A stretch of 64,000 bases of DNA from a virus: positions 1 to 64,000 of the IMG/VR virus record IMGVR_UViG_3300042466_001120. One strand, given 5' to 3'. Made by a program: the position numbers and the translations under genes. This document shows, piece after piece, positions 18,692-28,574 of this stretch (position 1 is the first letter of the stretch; every line of letters begins with the position of its first letter). The notes under the pieces are model-generated. The model was not told where the DNA came from. It did not search any database and was given only the letters and a program-made list of their open reading frames with translations.

Positions 18692-19535
18692 TTATAGATT
18701 TTCATTTAACGCGGACGATAAAAGTATTAATATACCAATCCAAATCAATTTTGATATGGAGGGTAGAGATGATGCTATCGACATCTTACAAAATCAGATC
18801 AAAGAAGAGGTGTTAAACCCGATTAGTGATTTTGAACTAACAAGATTTAGTCATGCCACTTGGGATGTAGATACCACAAAAACAGAAATAAATTATAAAT
18901 TTAATTTTTACAACTCACAAGGACAAACCGATTTTTTAAATAACCCACCAAACATAAACCAATGGTTGGATGATTACCAAAATGCTGGATTCTTAGATGA
19001 AGAAATATATTATTTTGCAAATTCATTTAAGAAAAGTTTTTTTAAGTTGGATTTTTATGATAGGAACACGACCGAAAATCAAAAAATATTGTTTTCTGTT
19101 GTTTTACCAACACAACAAGGGTTAAAAGAACCGGGAATATTATTTGCAAACCCTAACTTACAAGTGTTAGTTAAAAAACCATTAATGGTTTTAGATTCTA
19201 TTGGTGCAGATAAAGAGGGGTTCTTTCTTTATTGGTTAAAAAACCAAACGTATTTATCACAAACCGAAATGTATATGAGTTGTAAATTTTACAACGCAAA
19301 AAAAGGACAGTTTGTTAGAATGATGAATACACCACAAAGTAATTTTGTTGGTCCAAATGTGTACGATTTTAATAAAAGTCAATATTTTTACTATAAAGTC
19401 TTTATAGATTACACTAATTACGAATATAGTGTTTATAGGGAAGTCCCTTCAGGTCAATCAAACTTTATTTATGTTAGAGTTGGTGAAGGACAAACAACAC
19501 CAATAAACTGGTATGAATATGTTAACCCACTATGA
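18684..19535 (+). CDS. tail/baseplate structural protein starting at GTG
   Basis: 283 residues. The best start is GTG at 18684, overlapping the end of the previous gene; no ATG lies near. The protein is acidic and aromatic-rich (FKKSFFKLDFYDRN, YFYYKVFIDYTNYEYSVY), with beta structure and no recognised domain. It ends in an ATGA overlap with the next gene, so the 16949-20620 genes form a translationally coupled set of baseplate components. Confidence 0.82.
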   Translation: MSNYRFSFNADDKSINIPIQINFDMEGRDDAIDILQNQIKEEVLNPISDFELTRFSHATWDVDTTKTEINYKFNFYNSQGQTDFLNNPPNINQWLDDYQNAGFLDEEIYYFANSFKKSFFKLDFYDRNTTENQKILFSVVLPTQQGLKEPGILFANPNLQVLVKKPLMVLDSIGADKEGFFLYWLKNQTYLSQTEMYMSCKFYNAKKGQFVRMMNTPQSNFVGPNVYDFNKSQYFYYKVFIDYTNYEYSVYREVPSGQSNFIYVRVGEGQTTPINWYEYVNPL

Positions 19536-20620
19536 TAGAGAATAAAATATATTATAGAATCTCACCTGAAGTATTAAAGGATGATATTTTTTCTGAAAGT
19601 TATTCAGGAGATAGTGGACTGAATAATTTTGGTCTATATAGTGGTATGTCTTACGTTTTAAGTGGGGGTACAGGTGGTACGTCACTACTTAGTGGTCTGA
19701 CCATACCAATCTTCCTTACACAAACTTATAATGATGTTGGATTTTATTCTGAGTTTGACGGATTAATGGAACAAAAAGATGTAATAACCAATTTCCTTTA
19801 TTCGGGATACAACCAATTTAATTTATACCAAGTACAGTTATATAACACATCTGAAAAGTTTACAAAAACATTTTTAAACTTCTCAACATATAATATTGAT
19901 TGGGGTGATGGGTCACCTGCGGATCCAATGATATCTGATAGTATTAACCACACATATAATGTTAGTGGTACTTATACCATCACTATGTCGGGATCTAACT
20001 CGTTTGGCCTAACTATCATACAAAAACCAATCACAATACCACTATCAGGGGTAACAATAGATAATCCAAACGGTACAGTTACCTACACACCACAAGGAGG
20101 TAGTTGGCCGACAAATACAATAACATTGGACACAATATTCCAAGGTGATAGTAATAACCAAGTATCGGGACAAACTTCAGATAATTTTACAACGATCCCG
20201 TTTATTCTTTCGGGATATACAAAATCTAAATTAAACGAACTTAGAAGATATGGTACCCAATCATATACGGTTGGTTATCAGTTTTTTAAAAATAACGACA
20301 TTTTAGGTCAAATAGACTTGATCACTAGTGATTACACGGCATACACAATTAATAATATAAGTTATTTTGACTTTCCTGACGGTAAAACATTCTTTATTTT
20401 AAATTCTTCCGGTATAACTGACAATATGATTGTTGCTTCAGCGATTACAAAAAATGAATATTTGTTAGATTTTGTTATGAGTCCTGAAATACAGGCCGAT
20501 GTTTTCATCGAAAGAGGTAAATATTCCGCTTTTGAGTCGTTAGAAAGGTTAGGTGAAATTGATAATACGGGAGATATGGTTAGGTATGGTTACGGTTTTT
20601 TCAAGATTAATACTACATAA
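19532..20620 (+). CDS. tail/baseplate protein with a PKD-like domain
   Basis: 362 residues, starting in an ATGA overlap with the preceding gene. Around residues 120-160 there is a PKD-type fold: IDWGDGSPADP, then HTYNVSGTYTITMS and a following Asn/Ser/Phe/Gly strand. PKD domains are Ig-like spacers in cell-surface proteins and often occur in Bacteroidetes adhesins. The flanking parts are Gly/Ser/Thr-rich beta structure. This is likely an exposed baseplate or fibre-connecting protein. Confidence 0.8.
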   Translation: MIENKIYYRISPEVLKDDIFSESYSGDSGLNNFGLYSGMSYVLSGGTGGTSLLSGLTIPIFLTQTYNDVGFYSEFDGLMEQKDVITNFLYSGYNQFNLYQVQLYNTSEKFTKTFLNFSTYNIDWGDGSPADPMISDSINHTYNVSGTYTITMSGSNSFGLTIIQKPITIPLSGVTIDNPNGTVTYTPQGGSWPTNTITLDTIFQGDSNNQVSGQTSDNFTTIPFILSGYTKSKLNELRRYGTQSYTVGYQFFKNNDILGQIDLITSDYTAYTINNISYFDFPDGKTFFILNSSGITDNMIVASAITKNEYLLDFVMSPEIQADVFIERGKYSAFESLERLGEIDNTGDMVRYGYGFFKINTT

Positions 20621-20635
20621 AAAATGAAGATAAAC

Positions 20636-20643
20636 TATTTATA
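20636..20643 (+). promoter_or_regulatory. TATTTAT-class promoter candidate
   Basis: TATTTATAAATAAA begins 18 nt before the ATG at 20654 and partly mirrors itself (it contains both TATTTAT and ATAAATA). Confidence 0.45.
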
Positions 20644-20653
20644 AATAAAAAAA

Positions 20654-21562
20654 ATGGCATTAGGAACATACGGAACAGTAAGACCGGCAGACGTATCACC
20701 TGAAGATGTTGATATAATTTTACATTATACCGAATCTAGGGATGTGACAACCAACTTCACATTAAAAAAGTTAAACGCAAGAACAATTTTAACACCTTAC
20801 TTTAATAATACAGATACCGGAGGAAATGATGGTGTTGAGATTTTAGGTGGGTTATATAATTTAAAATTACCCGCATCCGAATTTAATAAAATTGGAATTT
20901 ACACACTTTATATTAGACCTGCAGAAGTTAGGACAGTTATTACTGATTGTGGGGTTTTATCGTCTTTACCAAATGTTAAAGGTATAGTAATAGATTTAAA
21001 CAACGTACCAAATTTATATAGGAATAAATTTACTAATCAAGGGTTGGTTGGGTATAGAATTGAATATTTAAACTCCGATGGTAGTAAAATACAAAATTTC
21101 TATAGAATAGTGACCTCATCGTTTTATTGTGAACCTGTCTTGAGTGATCAAACAAATAGCACACAAAAAACAATAAGATATAGGTATGTTGACGGAGGAA
21201 GCGATTTAATTTTTTGTACACTATCACCATCAACCGCACCAACAAACAAACCAACTGCAACACCATATATTGGACAACCAAATCAAAATATTATAGTAAC
21301 TAACACATTTTTTAATCCGTTAACTATCGATATACAAATGGCTGAACATGATTTAGATACTATAGCGATAGCCCTTTACGGGAATCAAACTAAGAGTATT
21401 GAAGATGGTATTTACACGTTATACGATAGTGCTGGTAACATATATAAACAATACAACTTGTTTGAGATTAGAGATAACTTTAATGAATTACTTTATGAAG
21501 TTAGACAAGATAGGGGATCTAACGTAGATTTTAGTAAGAATTTTACAAATATTATTAGTTAA
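20654..21562 (+). CDS. tail structural protein, unknown family
   Basis: 302 residues. The N-terminus (GTYGTVRPADVSPEDVDIILHY) and overall beta-rich composition suit a baseplate or tail-tip protein. A Thr/Pro-rich short linker (about residues 195-210) separates two halves. It ends with a 1-nt overlap with the following 991-residue gene. No enzymatic motif is visible. The role is inferred from position in the baseplate operon. Confidence 0.8.
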   Translation: MALGTYGTVRPADVSPEDVDIILHYTESRDVTTNFTLKKLNARTILTPYFNNTDTGGNDGVEILGGLYNLKLPASEFNKIGIYTLYIRPAEVRTVITDCGVLSSLPNVKGIVIDLNNVPNLYRNKFTNQGLVGYRIEYLNSDGSKIQNFYRIVTSSFYCEPVLSDQTNSTQKTIRYRYVDGGSDLIFCTLSPSTAPTNKPTATPYIGQPNQNIIVTNTFFNPLTIDIQMAEHDLDTIAIALYGNQTKSIEDGIYTLYDSAGNIYKQYNLFEIRDNFNELLYEVRQDRGSNVDFSKNFTNIIS

Positions 21563-24537
21563 TGGCAAAAACAAAATACTTTTACCCTCCTGCCCCATCC
21601 GTTGGGTCACAAACGTTTTCGGACAACATAGTTGGTTTACAATTAGTTGCGGGTGGAGGTCTAACGCAAGGTAATTTTGAGTTTACTTCGGCGATATATG
21701 AAAAGGTAAATCGAAAGTTTGATACTGGCGTTTTTTCAGAGCCATTTACTTTAGAGAATTTAAATATTGAAAATATTGAAGAGACTAAAAAAATTATTGA
21801 AAAAAACTTTAAGGTTTACCCTAATTTTGATATCTCACAAATAACAAGTTTTTCACTATATGGGTCACTACAGAAACGGTTATTAGCATCTATCACTAAG
21901 GTTATTAACTTTTTCCCTGCAGCCATTGAGATATATAGTAACCAATCATCAGGTATCGGAACCTATCCAACAGCAACCAACATTGTTTATGATAGTGTTG
22001 ATGATGAGACTACTTTCGATATTAACGTCTTTTTATTTAACAACCCATTTGGTATTGACTATTCGACAAACGCCAAAAGAAATTTAGAAACAAGACCTTT
22101 AGCGGTATCTAAATATAGAAATATAACGGATAACTTTACGAGTTATTCTCTTTATTTTAAAACCTTAGATGTAGAATATAATTTACTTGATTTGGTACCA
22201 ACAACGTCTTTGACTGGTGGTACGGTTAATGTTACGGTTAAGGGTGATCCGTTTAATAATAAAACATCTACAATTACACAATCAAACGAAACGTTAATAA
22301 TAAAACCAAATAACTTAGTTACTGAACAAATTTTTTCAGATAGTTTTGATGAGGTCGAGGACTTTTTACTTAATAGAAAAAGTATACCCCTTTATACCTC
22401 AACCTTTAAATATCCCGATTATGATGGTGACGGCAATTATGTTATGTACAACGAAAAGGTGACTTGGAAATTGGATGTTTATTGGAATTTAGATATCACT
22501 TCGCCAAATTTTGACAACTACCTAACTAAAGTACAAAAAATTGCAGAAGCGTTAGACCTTTATAAAACCAATTTGATTAGTCGGTTTTTAATTACTGGTT
22601 CGTTTATCGAGTTTGATACTGCAGATCAAAAAATTGAAAAGGTACTTCAAATATATGGTAGAAGTTTTGATGAGGTTAAAAAATTTATCGACGCGTTGGC
22701 TAATATGAACTCAGTTAACTATGTTGTGGGGAACGACATACCGTCGCAACTATTGGTTAATTTGGCTCAAACTTTAGGGATCAGTACCAATATTTCACCA
22801 ATAACTAATGAAAACTTTTTAACGTCGGTATTTAATCCAAACGCCACACAAACATATCCGGGACAATCAAAACCGGACACACCAACCGAACTTAATTATC
22901 AATATTATAGAAATTTAATATTGAATGCGTCTTATATGTTTAAGTCTAAAGGTACGAGAAAATCGATAGAATATATCTTGAGATTTATTGGTGCTCCTGA
23001 TGCTTTGATTGAACTAAATGAAATTGTTTATTTGGCCGACTCTAAGATAAACATAAATAGATTTTACGAACTTTATGATAACGTGTCTGGAGGTACTTAC
23101 TTAAACGTATCACCAACATTAGACCCAACCAACACTTTTAGTGTTTTAGGAACAACATACACGGGGTATACAACGTCTGCTAGTATAGAATTAACAACTT
23201 CTACGTTAGCTGATTATCCGGTTGACCCTTATGGTTATCCAAAACCACCAACAAACAACGACAGTTATTATTACCAACTTGGAAGTGGATGGTTTGAACA
23301 GACACCTGAACATAGATCTGATGAGGTTGCTGATTTAGCAAATTCTTCATTTGATCCAGCAAACCCGTATTTAATATCATCCTTAAAACCGTTCACTTAT
23401 GGTCAAGAATATTTAGATAAGTATAGAAACTTTCCATCTATGGGTACTTTTGGTTTTGAAATAACAAAGACAATTGACAACCAAAAATCGTGGGAGATAA
23501 ATACAGAAACAAGAAAAAATAATAGTGACTTCAATGGTGTTGATTATACGACGGAAAGTGATAATTTGGTTTTAAATACTAAAATGGTTGAGGTTTATTT
23601 GAACATGGGTCAAGGTATCACTTACGATGTATGGGATATGTCAGCACAATACGATTACCCTATACCTAATACGGGGTTAACCGCACCATACCCATCGCCA
23701 GGATTAATAGATTGGACATTCATAAATCCAAAACCAAAAGAGAAATCGTTTTTTGAGTTTGCTCAAAGTTTTTATAATAATTTTATTAATGTAAGAAATC
23801 GGTGGACAATATCTGACGGTAAAACCGGAGGATATCCAACACTACAATCTGTTTTTTGGAATTATTTACAATCTGAAGAAACGGTTGGAATACCATCTAA
23901 TAAATTCACCTATCAAAAAATGATAGATTTTACGTTAGGGTTAGGTGATTATTGGCAAAGACTTTTAGAGCAAGTTGTTCCAGCAACAACAATATGGATG
24001 ACAGGGCAAAAAATGGATAACTCGGCATTTCATAGACAAAAAATAGTTTGGAGAAGACAAAGGGGTTGTATATTTATTCCTGTTAGTTGTATTCCTTGTG
24101 CATATAACGGTCAGTTATTTACATATGATTGTATTGATCAAACATTAACTTGTTCTTTAACTAATCTAAGTAACCCATTATTTCCAAGTCAAGTACTGAG
24201 CGATAGTGTGAATAACCTAATAGCGTCTAGTGGGTATACACAAACACAGTGTGACGAAACTAGTGTTGTTAGTACTTGGTATATCGATTGTCGTTTAGAT
24301 AGTGACATATTAATACAAGGTTCGTTCTTTACAGGGTATGGAGATCAGACACCAACAACAACTCAAATTTTAACGGCGATTGAAACTGAATTAGATACTT
24401 TATACAGTTTTGGTTTAAATTATTATTTGGCGGGTAATAATTTAATAGTGAGTAACACTACTTGCTACGATAACTTTACTAATAAAACTTTCCACATAAA
24501 TATCGGTGTGGATATAGATATAAATTGTACGAACTAA
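21562..24537 (+). CDS. large tail/baseplate protein with a tail-protein-I-like segment
   Basis: 991 residues. Around residues 450-490 the segment YMFKSKGTRKSIEYILRFIG, followed by ALIELNEIVYLAD, resembles the KGTxxSIxxLLxxxG pattern seen in P2 gpI-type tail proteins that link baseplate and fibres. A second conserved-looking block lies near 800-840 (LGDYWQRLLEQVVPATTIW, a Trp/Gln motif, then CIFIPVSCIPC). The C-terminal 150 residues are Cys/Thr-rich like the adhesins downstream. It probably connects the baseplate to the host-recognition module that starts with the next gene. Confidence 0.8.
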   Translation: MAKTKYFYPPAPSVGSQTFSDNIVGLQLVAGGGLTQGNFEFTSAIYEKVNRKFDTGVFSEPFTLENLNIENIEETKKIIEKNFKVYPNFDISQITSFSLYGSLQKRLLASITKVINFFPAAIEIYSNQSSGIGTYPTATNIVYDSVDDETTFDINVFLFNNPFGIDYSTNAKRNLETRPLAVSKYRNITDNFTSYSLYFKTLDVEYNLLDLVPTTSLTGGTVNVTVKGDPFNNKTSTITQSNETLIIKPNNLVTEQIFSDSFDEVEDFLLNRKSIPLYTSTFKYPDYDGDGNYVMYNEKVTWKLDVYWNLDITSPNFDNYLTKVQKIAEALDLYKTNLISRFLITGSFIEFDTADQKIEKVLQIYGRSFDEVKKFIDALANMNSVNYVVGNDIPSQLLVNLAQTLGISTNISPITNENFLTSVFNPNATQTYPGQSKPDTPTELNYQYYRNLILNASYMFKSKGTRKSIEYILRFIGAPDALIELNEIVYLADSKININRFYELYDNVSGGTYLNVSPTLDPTNTFSVLGTTYTGYTTSASIELTTSTLADYPVDPYGYPKPPTNNDSYYYQLGSGWFEQTPEHRSDEVADLANSSFDPANPYLISSLKPFTYGQEYLDKYRNFPSMGTFGFEITKTIDNQKSWEINTETRKNNSDFNGVDYTTESDNLVLNTKMVEVYLNMGQGITYDVWDMSAQYDYPIPNTGLTAPYPSPGLIDWTFINPKPKEKSFFEFAQSFYNNFINVRNRWTISDGKTGGYPTLQSVFWNYLQSEETVGIPSNKFTYQKMIDFTLGLGDYWQRLLEQVVPATTIWMTGQKMDNSAFHRQKIVWRRQRGCIFIPVSCIPCAYNGQLFTYDCIDQTLTCSLTNLSNPLFPSQVLSDSVNNLIASSGYTQTQCDETSVVSTWYIDCRLDSDILIQGSFFTGYGDQTPTTTQILTAIETELDTLYSFGLNYYLAGNNLIVSNTTCYDNFTNKTFHINIGVDIDINCTN

Positions 24538-24546
24538 TTATAGATT

Positions 24547-27500
24547 ATGGCATGTGTTTCAGGATTAACAAATGGGGTATATAGTTATGTAGATTGTTGT
24601 GGTAATTTACAGGCGGGAGTTTCATTAGGTGTGGGTATTTGTATTGATGATACGTACTCTGGTAGTGCGTCTGGCGTTTACATTGCGACAGGACAAACCT
24701 GTACACAAAATTGTAATACAGGAATTTTAACATACACTTTCACCGTAACAGGTGTTTGTGATTCTTCTTCGGGTACCACAGTAATTACACCGTTTGGTGG
24801 TGTTTTACCATATACGATAGATAATATCATACCAGGGACTATAAGTGCTCAGACCAGTAACGGGCCTTTCACTTATACAGGTTTAACGGGGGGTACTTAT
24901 GTTTTTAGACTTAACGATTTTTTAGGGTTACAAAACAACGAGGCGTTTATAAACGTATTTGTTTCTGAATGTTTTATTGCTAATATAACAGATACAACAA
25001 CAACATGTGGGTTGGATAATGGATTTGTATCTGTTAGTGCAACATCAACCAATAGTCCATATAATATTATTCTTTATAAAGACGATGTGTTATATGATGT
25101 CCAACAAACAATAACATTACCTTACATTTTTCCTAGTTTAGGTGCCGGTGAGTACTATGCGACTGTGTTTGATTACGGAGCGGTAAGTGCAAATACACCG
25201 AACATTTTAATATATAGTTCAACAAGTGTTAACTTTGGTTTATGGAAAGTGAACACATCGACATGTGTGATCAACACGGGTAAACTCGCCGTAACAGGAT
25301 TAACAGGAACCGGACCATTCACGTACTTATGGAGTAACGGAGATACAACACAATTAGTTACGGGATTAACTCAAGGAACATATAGTTGTACAGTAACCGA
25401 TAGTATTGGTTGCTCAACCACAGTTTCAGAAACCATAGGACAAGCATTACCTTTAGGAATATTAGGGACAAGTAGTGTTAGTCCGAGTTGTTTTGCGTCT
25501 GATGGTAGTTTAACATATACTGTTTCAGGTGGAACCGCACCGTTTTTCTATTCTGCTAATACGGGACAAGTTGGGTACACTTTATCTGACACGTTTACAT
25601 TGACTAATTTAGGAAGTGGTAATTACAACGTATTAATACGAGATGCTAATTTTTGTGAAATAAACGTTTCAGGATCACTCAACACTCAAAATGGGTTTTC
25701 ATTATCTAGTTTAAACATAACCAACTCAATATGTAGTCAAAACAATGGTGAGATATCGGTTTCAATAAACGGAACGGGTAGTCAAGATTACCTTTATGTG
25801 TTAAGTGCACAGACAGGAGGAACCGTCTATAGTTATTTTGGTACTAACCAAACATTCCAACAAGCGGGGTTAACTAATGGTATTTATGATTTAATTATTT
25901 CGGGGACGGGATCACCTTGTGCTTATACCACAACCGCAACAATAAACTCACAACAAAAATTCACAATAACGGCAACCACTTCAGGATCTACTTGTGGACA
26001 ACCGAACGGTGAAGTCACGGTGACGGTGGGTACGGGATATACTGGATTTATTACTTACGTATTGGAAAACCTCGATACACCATTAGTTAATGATAGTGTA
26101 GTACCATCAACATCATCAAGTGCTGAAACATTCACAAGTTTAATACCAGGAAATTATAGAATAAATGTTATAGATATTCAAGGATGTGTTGTTAGTGAGG
26201 ACTTCTCAATCACGACAACCAACTTTGTTAGTTTTGCGATAAACCCCGTTAATTGTCTTCTTGGTGTTCCGGGATATGCAACCGCATCGATATATCAAGG
26301 AGAACCACCATTCATGTATTTATGGTCTGACGGGCAAACAGGAACGACGGCAACAGGATTAACCGCAGGTACTTATAGTTTGGTTGTTACTGATAGTAAT
26401 ACTTGTTCTGACACCAATTATTTTAATATAACGTGTGTTGGTAATAGTATAGAAGGTTACGAACTTTACAACCTTTGTTCGAATAACTTTAATACCACAT
26501 CGGGAAATCGTCGAGGAATTTCCGAGATGTTCTTTGAAGGGTTTATGGATGCAACATCAGGATATACTGGGTGTACGATAGACAATGCTGATTTAACCTG
26601 TACAATAACGATAAACGGTAGTGCTTTTACACAGACGTTTGCAAATATCACAAACATTGATGATATTCCTTCAGACGACTTATGGGTACAATCGATAGAA
26701 TACTTACTATCATCAACAAGTGCCGTTGGTAGTTATACTATCAACCAATTGAATAACACAATACATATTGAATCTAATTGTAGTGGAGACCAAGACCCTA
26801 TTGGTAATTCTGAATTTAAGTTAGAATTAACCATAGATTATGACTCTACTTGTGCGGGAAGCGCAACAACAACACCTATCGTTGTGTGTTGTGCACCAAC
26901 TATTGTTGACGTAAACGACCTTGGAAGTGGACTTTACGGGATATACTTCAATTTAAATTGTGGTTCATGTACTTTAACATCAATACAATACTCAACAGAC
27001 AGTGGATCAACATGGAGTACTAGTAATACGTCAAGTTGTAGTACATATAGAACAATAGCAACAACGGCAACAACGACAGGAACAACATATTTTAGAATGA
27101 CCAAAAATTGTGGATCAACTATTAGTAACGACTCAAACTCATACATTTACACAACACCAACACCTACCCCTACTCCAACACCTACCCCTACTCCAACACC
27201 AACACCTACCCCAACACCTGGATTTAGGGCGACTGTGGATACTAGAATTGTTTATGGTTCATTATATGATCCATATACTGGTTTGTTTTTACCGGCATCA
27301 ACCGGAAATAATGTTATAAGATTACCATTTAATGTTATCGGACAAACTAATATCACAAACGGAACTATTTATTGGGGGGATGGGACAACCTCAACACTAT
27401 CTTACGCTAACAGAACCCATACATATACAACCGGCCCAGGAATATATCAGATTACTATTACAGTGAATTCTGGAGGAGCCTTTAATGGTATAGGAGCTAA

Positions 27501-27963
27501 CCCAATTGCTAATGATAGATTAAAATTTTTATCAATAGATGAGTGGGGAGATTTACAATTTGATGGGGGTTATACAAATTCTTTCTTTGGATTCCACAAC
27601 CTATCATTGTCAGCAACAACAGATAGTCCACAACTTTATGATGGCACTCCTGATGATTCATTAGCTTTGTTATTTGAGAACACATTTACAGGATTTACAA
27701 ATATTAATAATATTGGATCTTGGAATGTTAGGGATATTACCAACATGGGGGCATTTTTAGCTAATGGAGGTGTTTACGTATCGGGGTTAAACAGTACAAA
27801 TTATGATAGTTTATTAAACGGATGGGCATCATATGGGTCATCTTTACAAAATGGTGTTATTTGTGACTTTGGTTCTTCTAAATATGGACTATCGGCAGCA
27901 GCATCAAGAACGTACCTAACAGGTACCAAAGGTTGGCTAATAAACGATGGTGGTCCTGTATAA
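24547..27963 (+). CDS. tail adhesin with SprB-type repeats, Pro-Thr linker and BspA-like C-terminus
   Basis: 1138 residues. Repeated modules of the form GTGPFTYLWSNG(D/Q)T, then TGLTxGTYSxxVTDSxGC, occur at about residues 245-300 and 590-640, with weaker copies between. These are SprB-type repeats, known from the flavobacterial gliding adhesin SprB and related surface proteins. A (PT)n linker (about 870-891) leads to a PKD-like unit (IYWGDGTTS ... HTYTTGPGIYQITI) and a C-terminal region with IGSWNVRDITNMGAFL and GWLINDGG, resembling BspA/DUF285 repeats. It is probably an exposed receptor-binding protein built from host-type adhesin modules. Confidence 0.85.
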   Translation: MACVSGLTNGVYSYVDCCGNLQAGVSLGVGICIDDTYSGSASGVYIATGQTCTQNCNTGILTYTFTVTGVCDSSSGTTVITPFGGVLPYTIDNIIPGTISAQTSNGPFTYTGLTGGTYVFRLNDFLGLQNNEAFINVFVSECFIANITDTTTTCGLDNGFVSVSATSTNSPYNIILYKDDVLYDVQQTITLPYIFPSLGAGEYYATVFDYGAVSANTPNILIYSSTSVNFGLWKVNTSTCVINTGKLAVTGLTGTGPFTYLWSNGDTTQLVTGLTQGTYSCTVTDSIGCSTTVSETIGQALPLGILGTSSVSPSCFASDGSLTYTVSGGTAPFFYSANTGQVGYTLSDTFTLTNLGSGNYNVLIRDANFCEINVSGSLNTQNGFSLSSLNITNSICSQNNGEISVSINGTGSQDYLYVLSAQTGGTVYSYFGTNQTFQQAGLTNGIYDLIISGTGSPCAYTTTATINSQQKFTITATTSGSTCGQPNGEVTVTVGTGYTGFITYVLENLDTPLVNDSVVPSTSSSAETFTSLIPGNYRINVIDIQGCVVSEDFSITTTNFVSFAINPVNCLLGVPGYATASIYQGEPPFMYLWSDGQTGTTATGLTAGTYSLVVTDSNTCSDTNYFNITCVGNSIEGYELYNLCSNNFNTTSGNRRGISEMFFEGFMDATSGYTGCTIDNADLTCTITINGSAFTQTFANITNIDDIPSDDLWVQSIEYLLSSTSAVGSYTINQLNNTIHIESNCSGDQDPIGNSEFKLELTIDYDSTCAGSATTTPIVVCCAPTIVDVNDLGSGLYGIYFNLNCGSCTLTSIQYSTDSGSTWSTSNTSSCSTYRTIATTATTTGTTYFRMTKNCGSTISNDSNSYIYTTPTPTPTPTPTPTPTPTPTPTPGFRATVDTRIVYGSLYDPYTGLFLPASTGNNVIRLPFNVIGQTNITNGTIYWGDGTTSTLSYANRTHTYTTGPGIYQITITVNSGGAFNGIGANPIANDRLKFLSIDEWGDLQFDGGYTNSFFGFHNLSLSATTDSPQLYDGTPDDSLALLFENTFTGFTNINNIGSWNVRDITNMGAFLANGGVYVSGLNSTNYDSLLNGWASYGSSLQNGVICDFGSSKYGLSAAASRTYLTGTKGWLINDGGPV
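27154..27219 (+). repeat. Pro-Thr linker tract
   Basis: About 22 alternating Thr and Pro codons. Codons vary (CCA, CCT, CCC with ACA, ACT, ACC), so the amino-acid pattern appears selected rather than generated only by recent slippage. Confidence 0.9.
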
Positions 27964-28250
27964 TGGCATATTCAATAGACATAACAGGCGTTTCAGGTGG
28001 TACCGCACCGATTAGTTTCTACGCTTGTGACGAATATGGGAACAATTGTTCATTTTTAGGGATTGCTCCTGGTGTTTATATATTACCGGCATTATTACAA
28101 ACGGCAACAACCATTATGATAAAATCTATTGATAGTGGCGGGTGTACGTTCTTTAAAATAATATCTTGTGACGTTGAGACTTTCTTAATTTTAACAGAAC
28201 TTGGAGATTCTTTAACCACAGAAGATGGTGACACTTTAGTTTTTGAATAA
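27963..28250 (+). CDS. small tail-associated protein, paralog 1 of 3
   Basis: 95 residues from the ATG at 27963, whose first base is the last base of the previous stop (TAATG); an upstream TTG at 27933 is possible but unlikely. The fold signature is ITGVSGGTAPISFYACD, a central Gly/Val/Tyr turn, then IKSIDSGGCTFF and an acidic beta tail ending in DGDTLVFE. The proteins at 28266 and 36373 share this layout (Ile-Thr strand, Gly turn, paired Cys, an I(K/R)I(I/D)D-type strand ending in GC or NC, acidic/aromatic tail). Function unknown; likely a small tail or fibre accessory. Confidence 0.82.
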   Translation: MAYSIDITGVSGGTAPISFYACDEYGNNCSFLGIAPGVYILPALLQTATTIMIKSIDSGGCTFFKIISCDVETFLILTELGDSLTTEDGDTLVFE

Positions 28251-28254
28251 AAAG

Positions 28255-28262
28255 TATTTATC
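28255..28262 (+). promoter_or_regulatory. TATTTAT-class promoter candidate
   Basis: TATTTATC begins 11 nt before the ATG at 28266, leaving essentially no leader. Confidence 0.5.
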
Positions 28263-28265
28263 TAT

Positions 28266-28553
28266 ATGATAGTTAATATAACAGGAGACACAGGAGGGTT
28301 AGAACCATACGACATTTTTTTATGTGATCCAACAAATACGGGTTGTTTCTACGTTTCAGGATTAACAAACATACCTGCAACGGTTGTTATTAATACGGAA
28401 AGTTATTTTCCAAACGAAAATTACCTTTATTTAAGAATTATTGATACAAATGGATGTGTTTACTCGACAGTTATTGATTGTGCGGGTCAAAAGGCGTTCC
28501 AAAATGATATATACTTTAATTTTATGGACGGGTTTGGTTATATTTTCCAATAA
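28266..28553 (+). CDS. small tail-associated protein, paralog 2 of 3
   Basis: 95 residues. It has the same plan as its upstream neighbour: N-terminal ITGDTGGLEPYDIFLCD, central GLTNIPATVVI, then RIIDTNGCVYSTVIDC and a C-terminal aromatic tail (FNFMDGFGYIF). Cys positions are conserved between paralogs. It has its own TATTTAT motif and sits directly before the long fibre gene. No enzymatic motif is present. Confidence 0.82.
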   Translation: MIVNITGDTGGLEPYDIFLCDPTNTGCFYVSGLTNIPATVVINTESYFPNENYLYLRIIDTNGCVYSTVIDCAGQKAFQNDIYFNFMDGFGYIFQ

Positions 28554-28557
28554 ATAA

Positions 28558-28565
28558 TATTTATT
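28558..28565 (+). promoter_or_regulatory. TATTTAT-class promoter of the long fibre gene
   Basis: TATTTATTAAATAAAC begins 17 nt before the ATG at 28575. Confidence 0.5.
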
Positions 28566-28574
28566 AAATAAACT

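Noticed and set aside
27933-27962. TTG at 27933 as start of the first small paralog
   Set aside because: ATG 27963 overlaps the previous stop as TAATG and matches the N-terminus of the other two paralogs.
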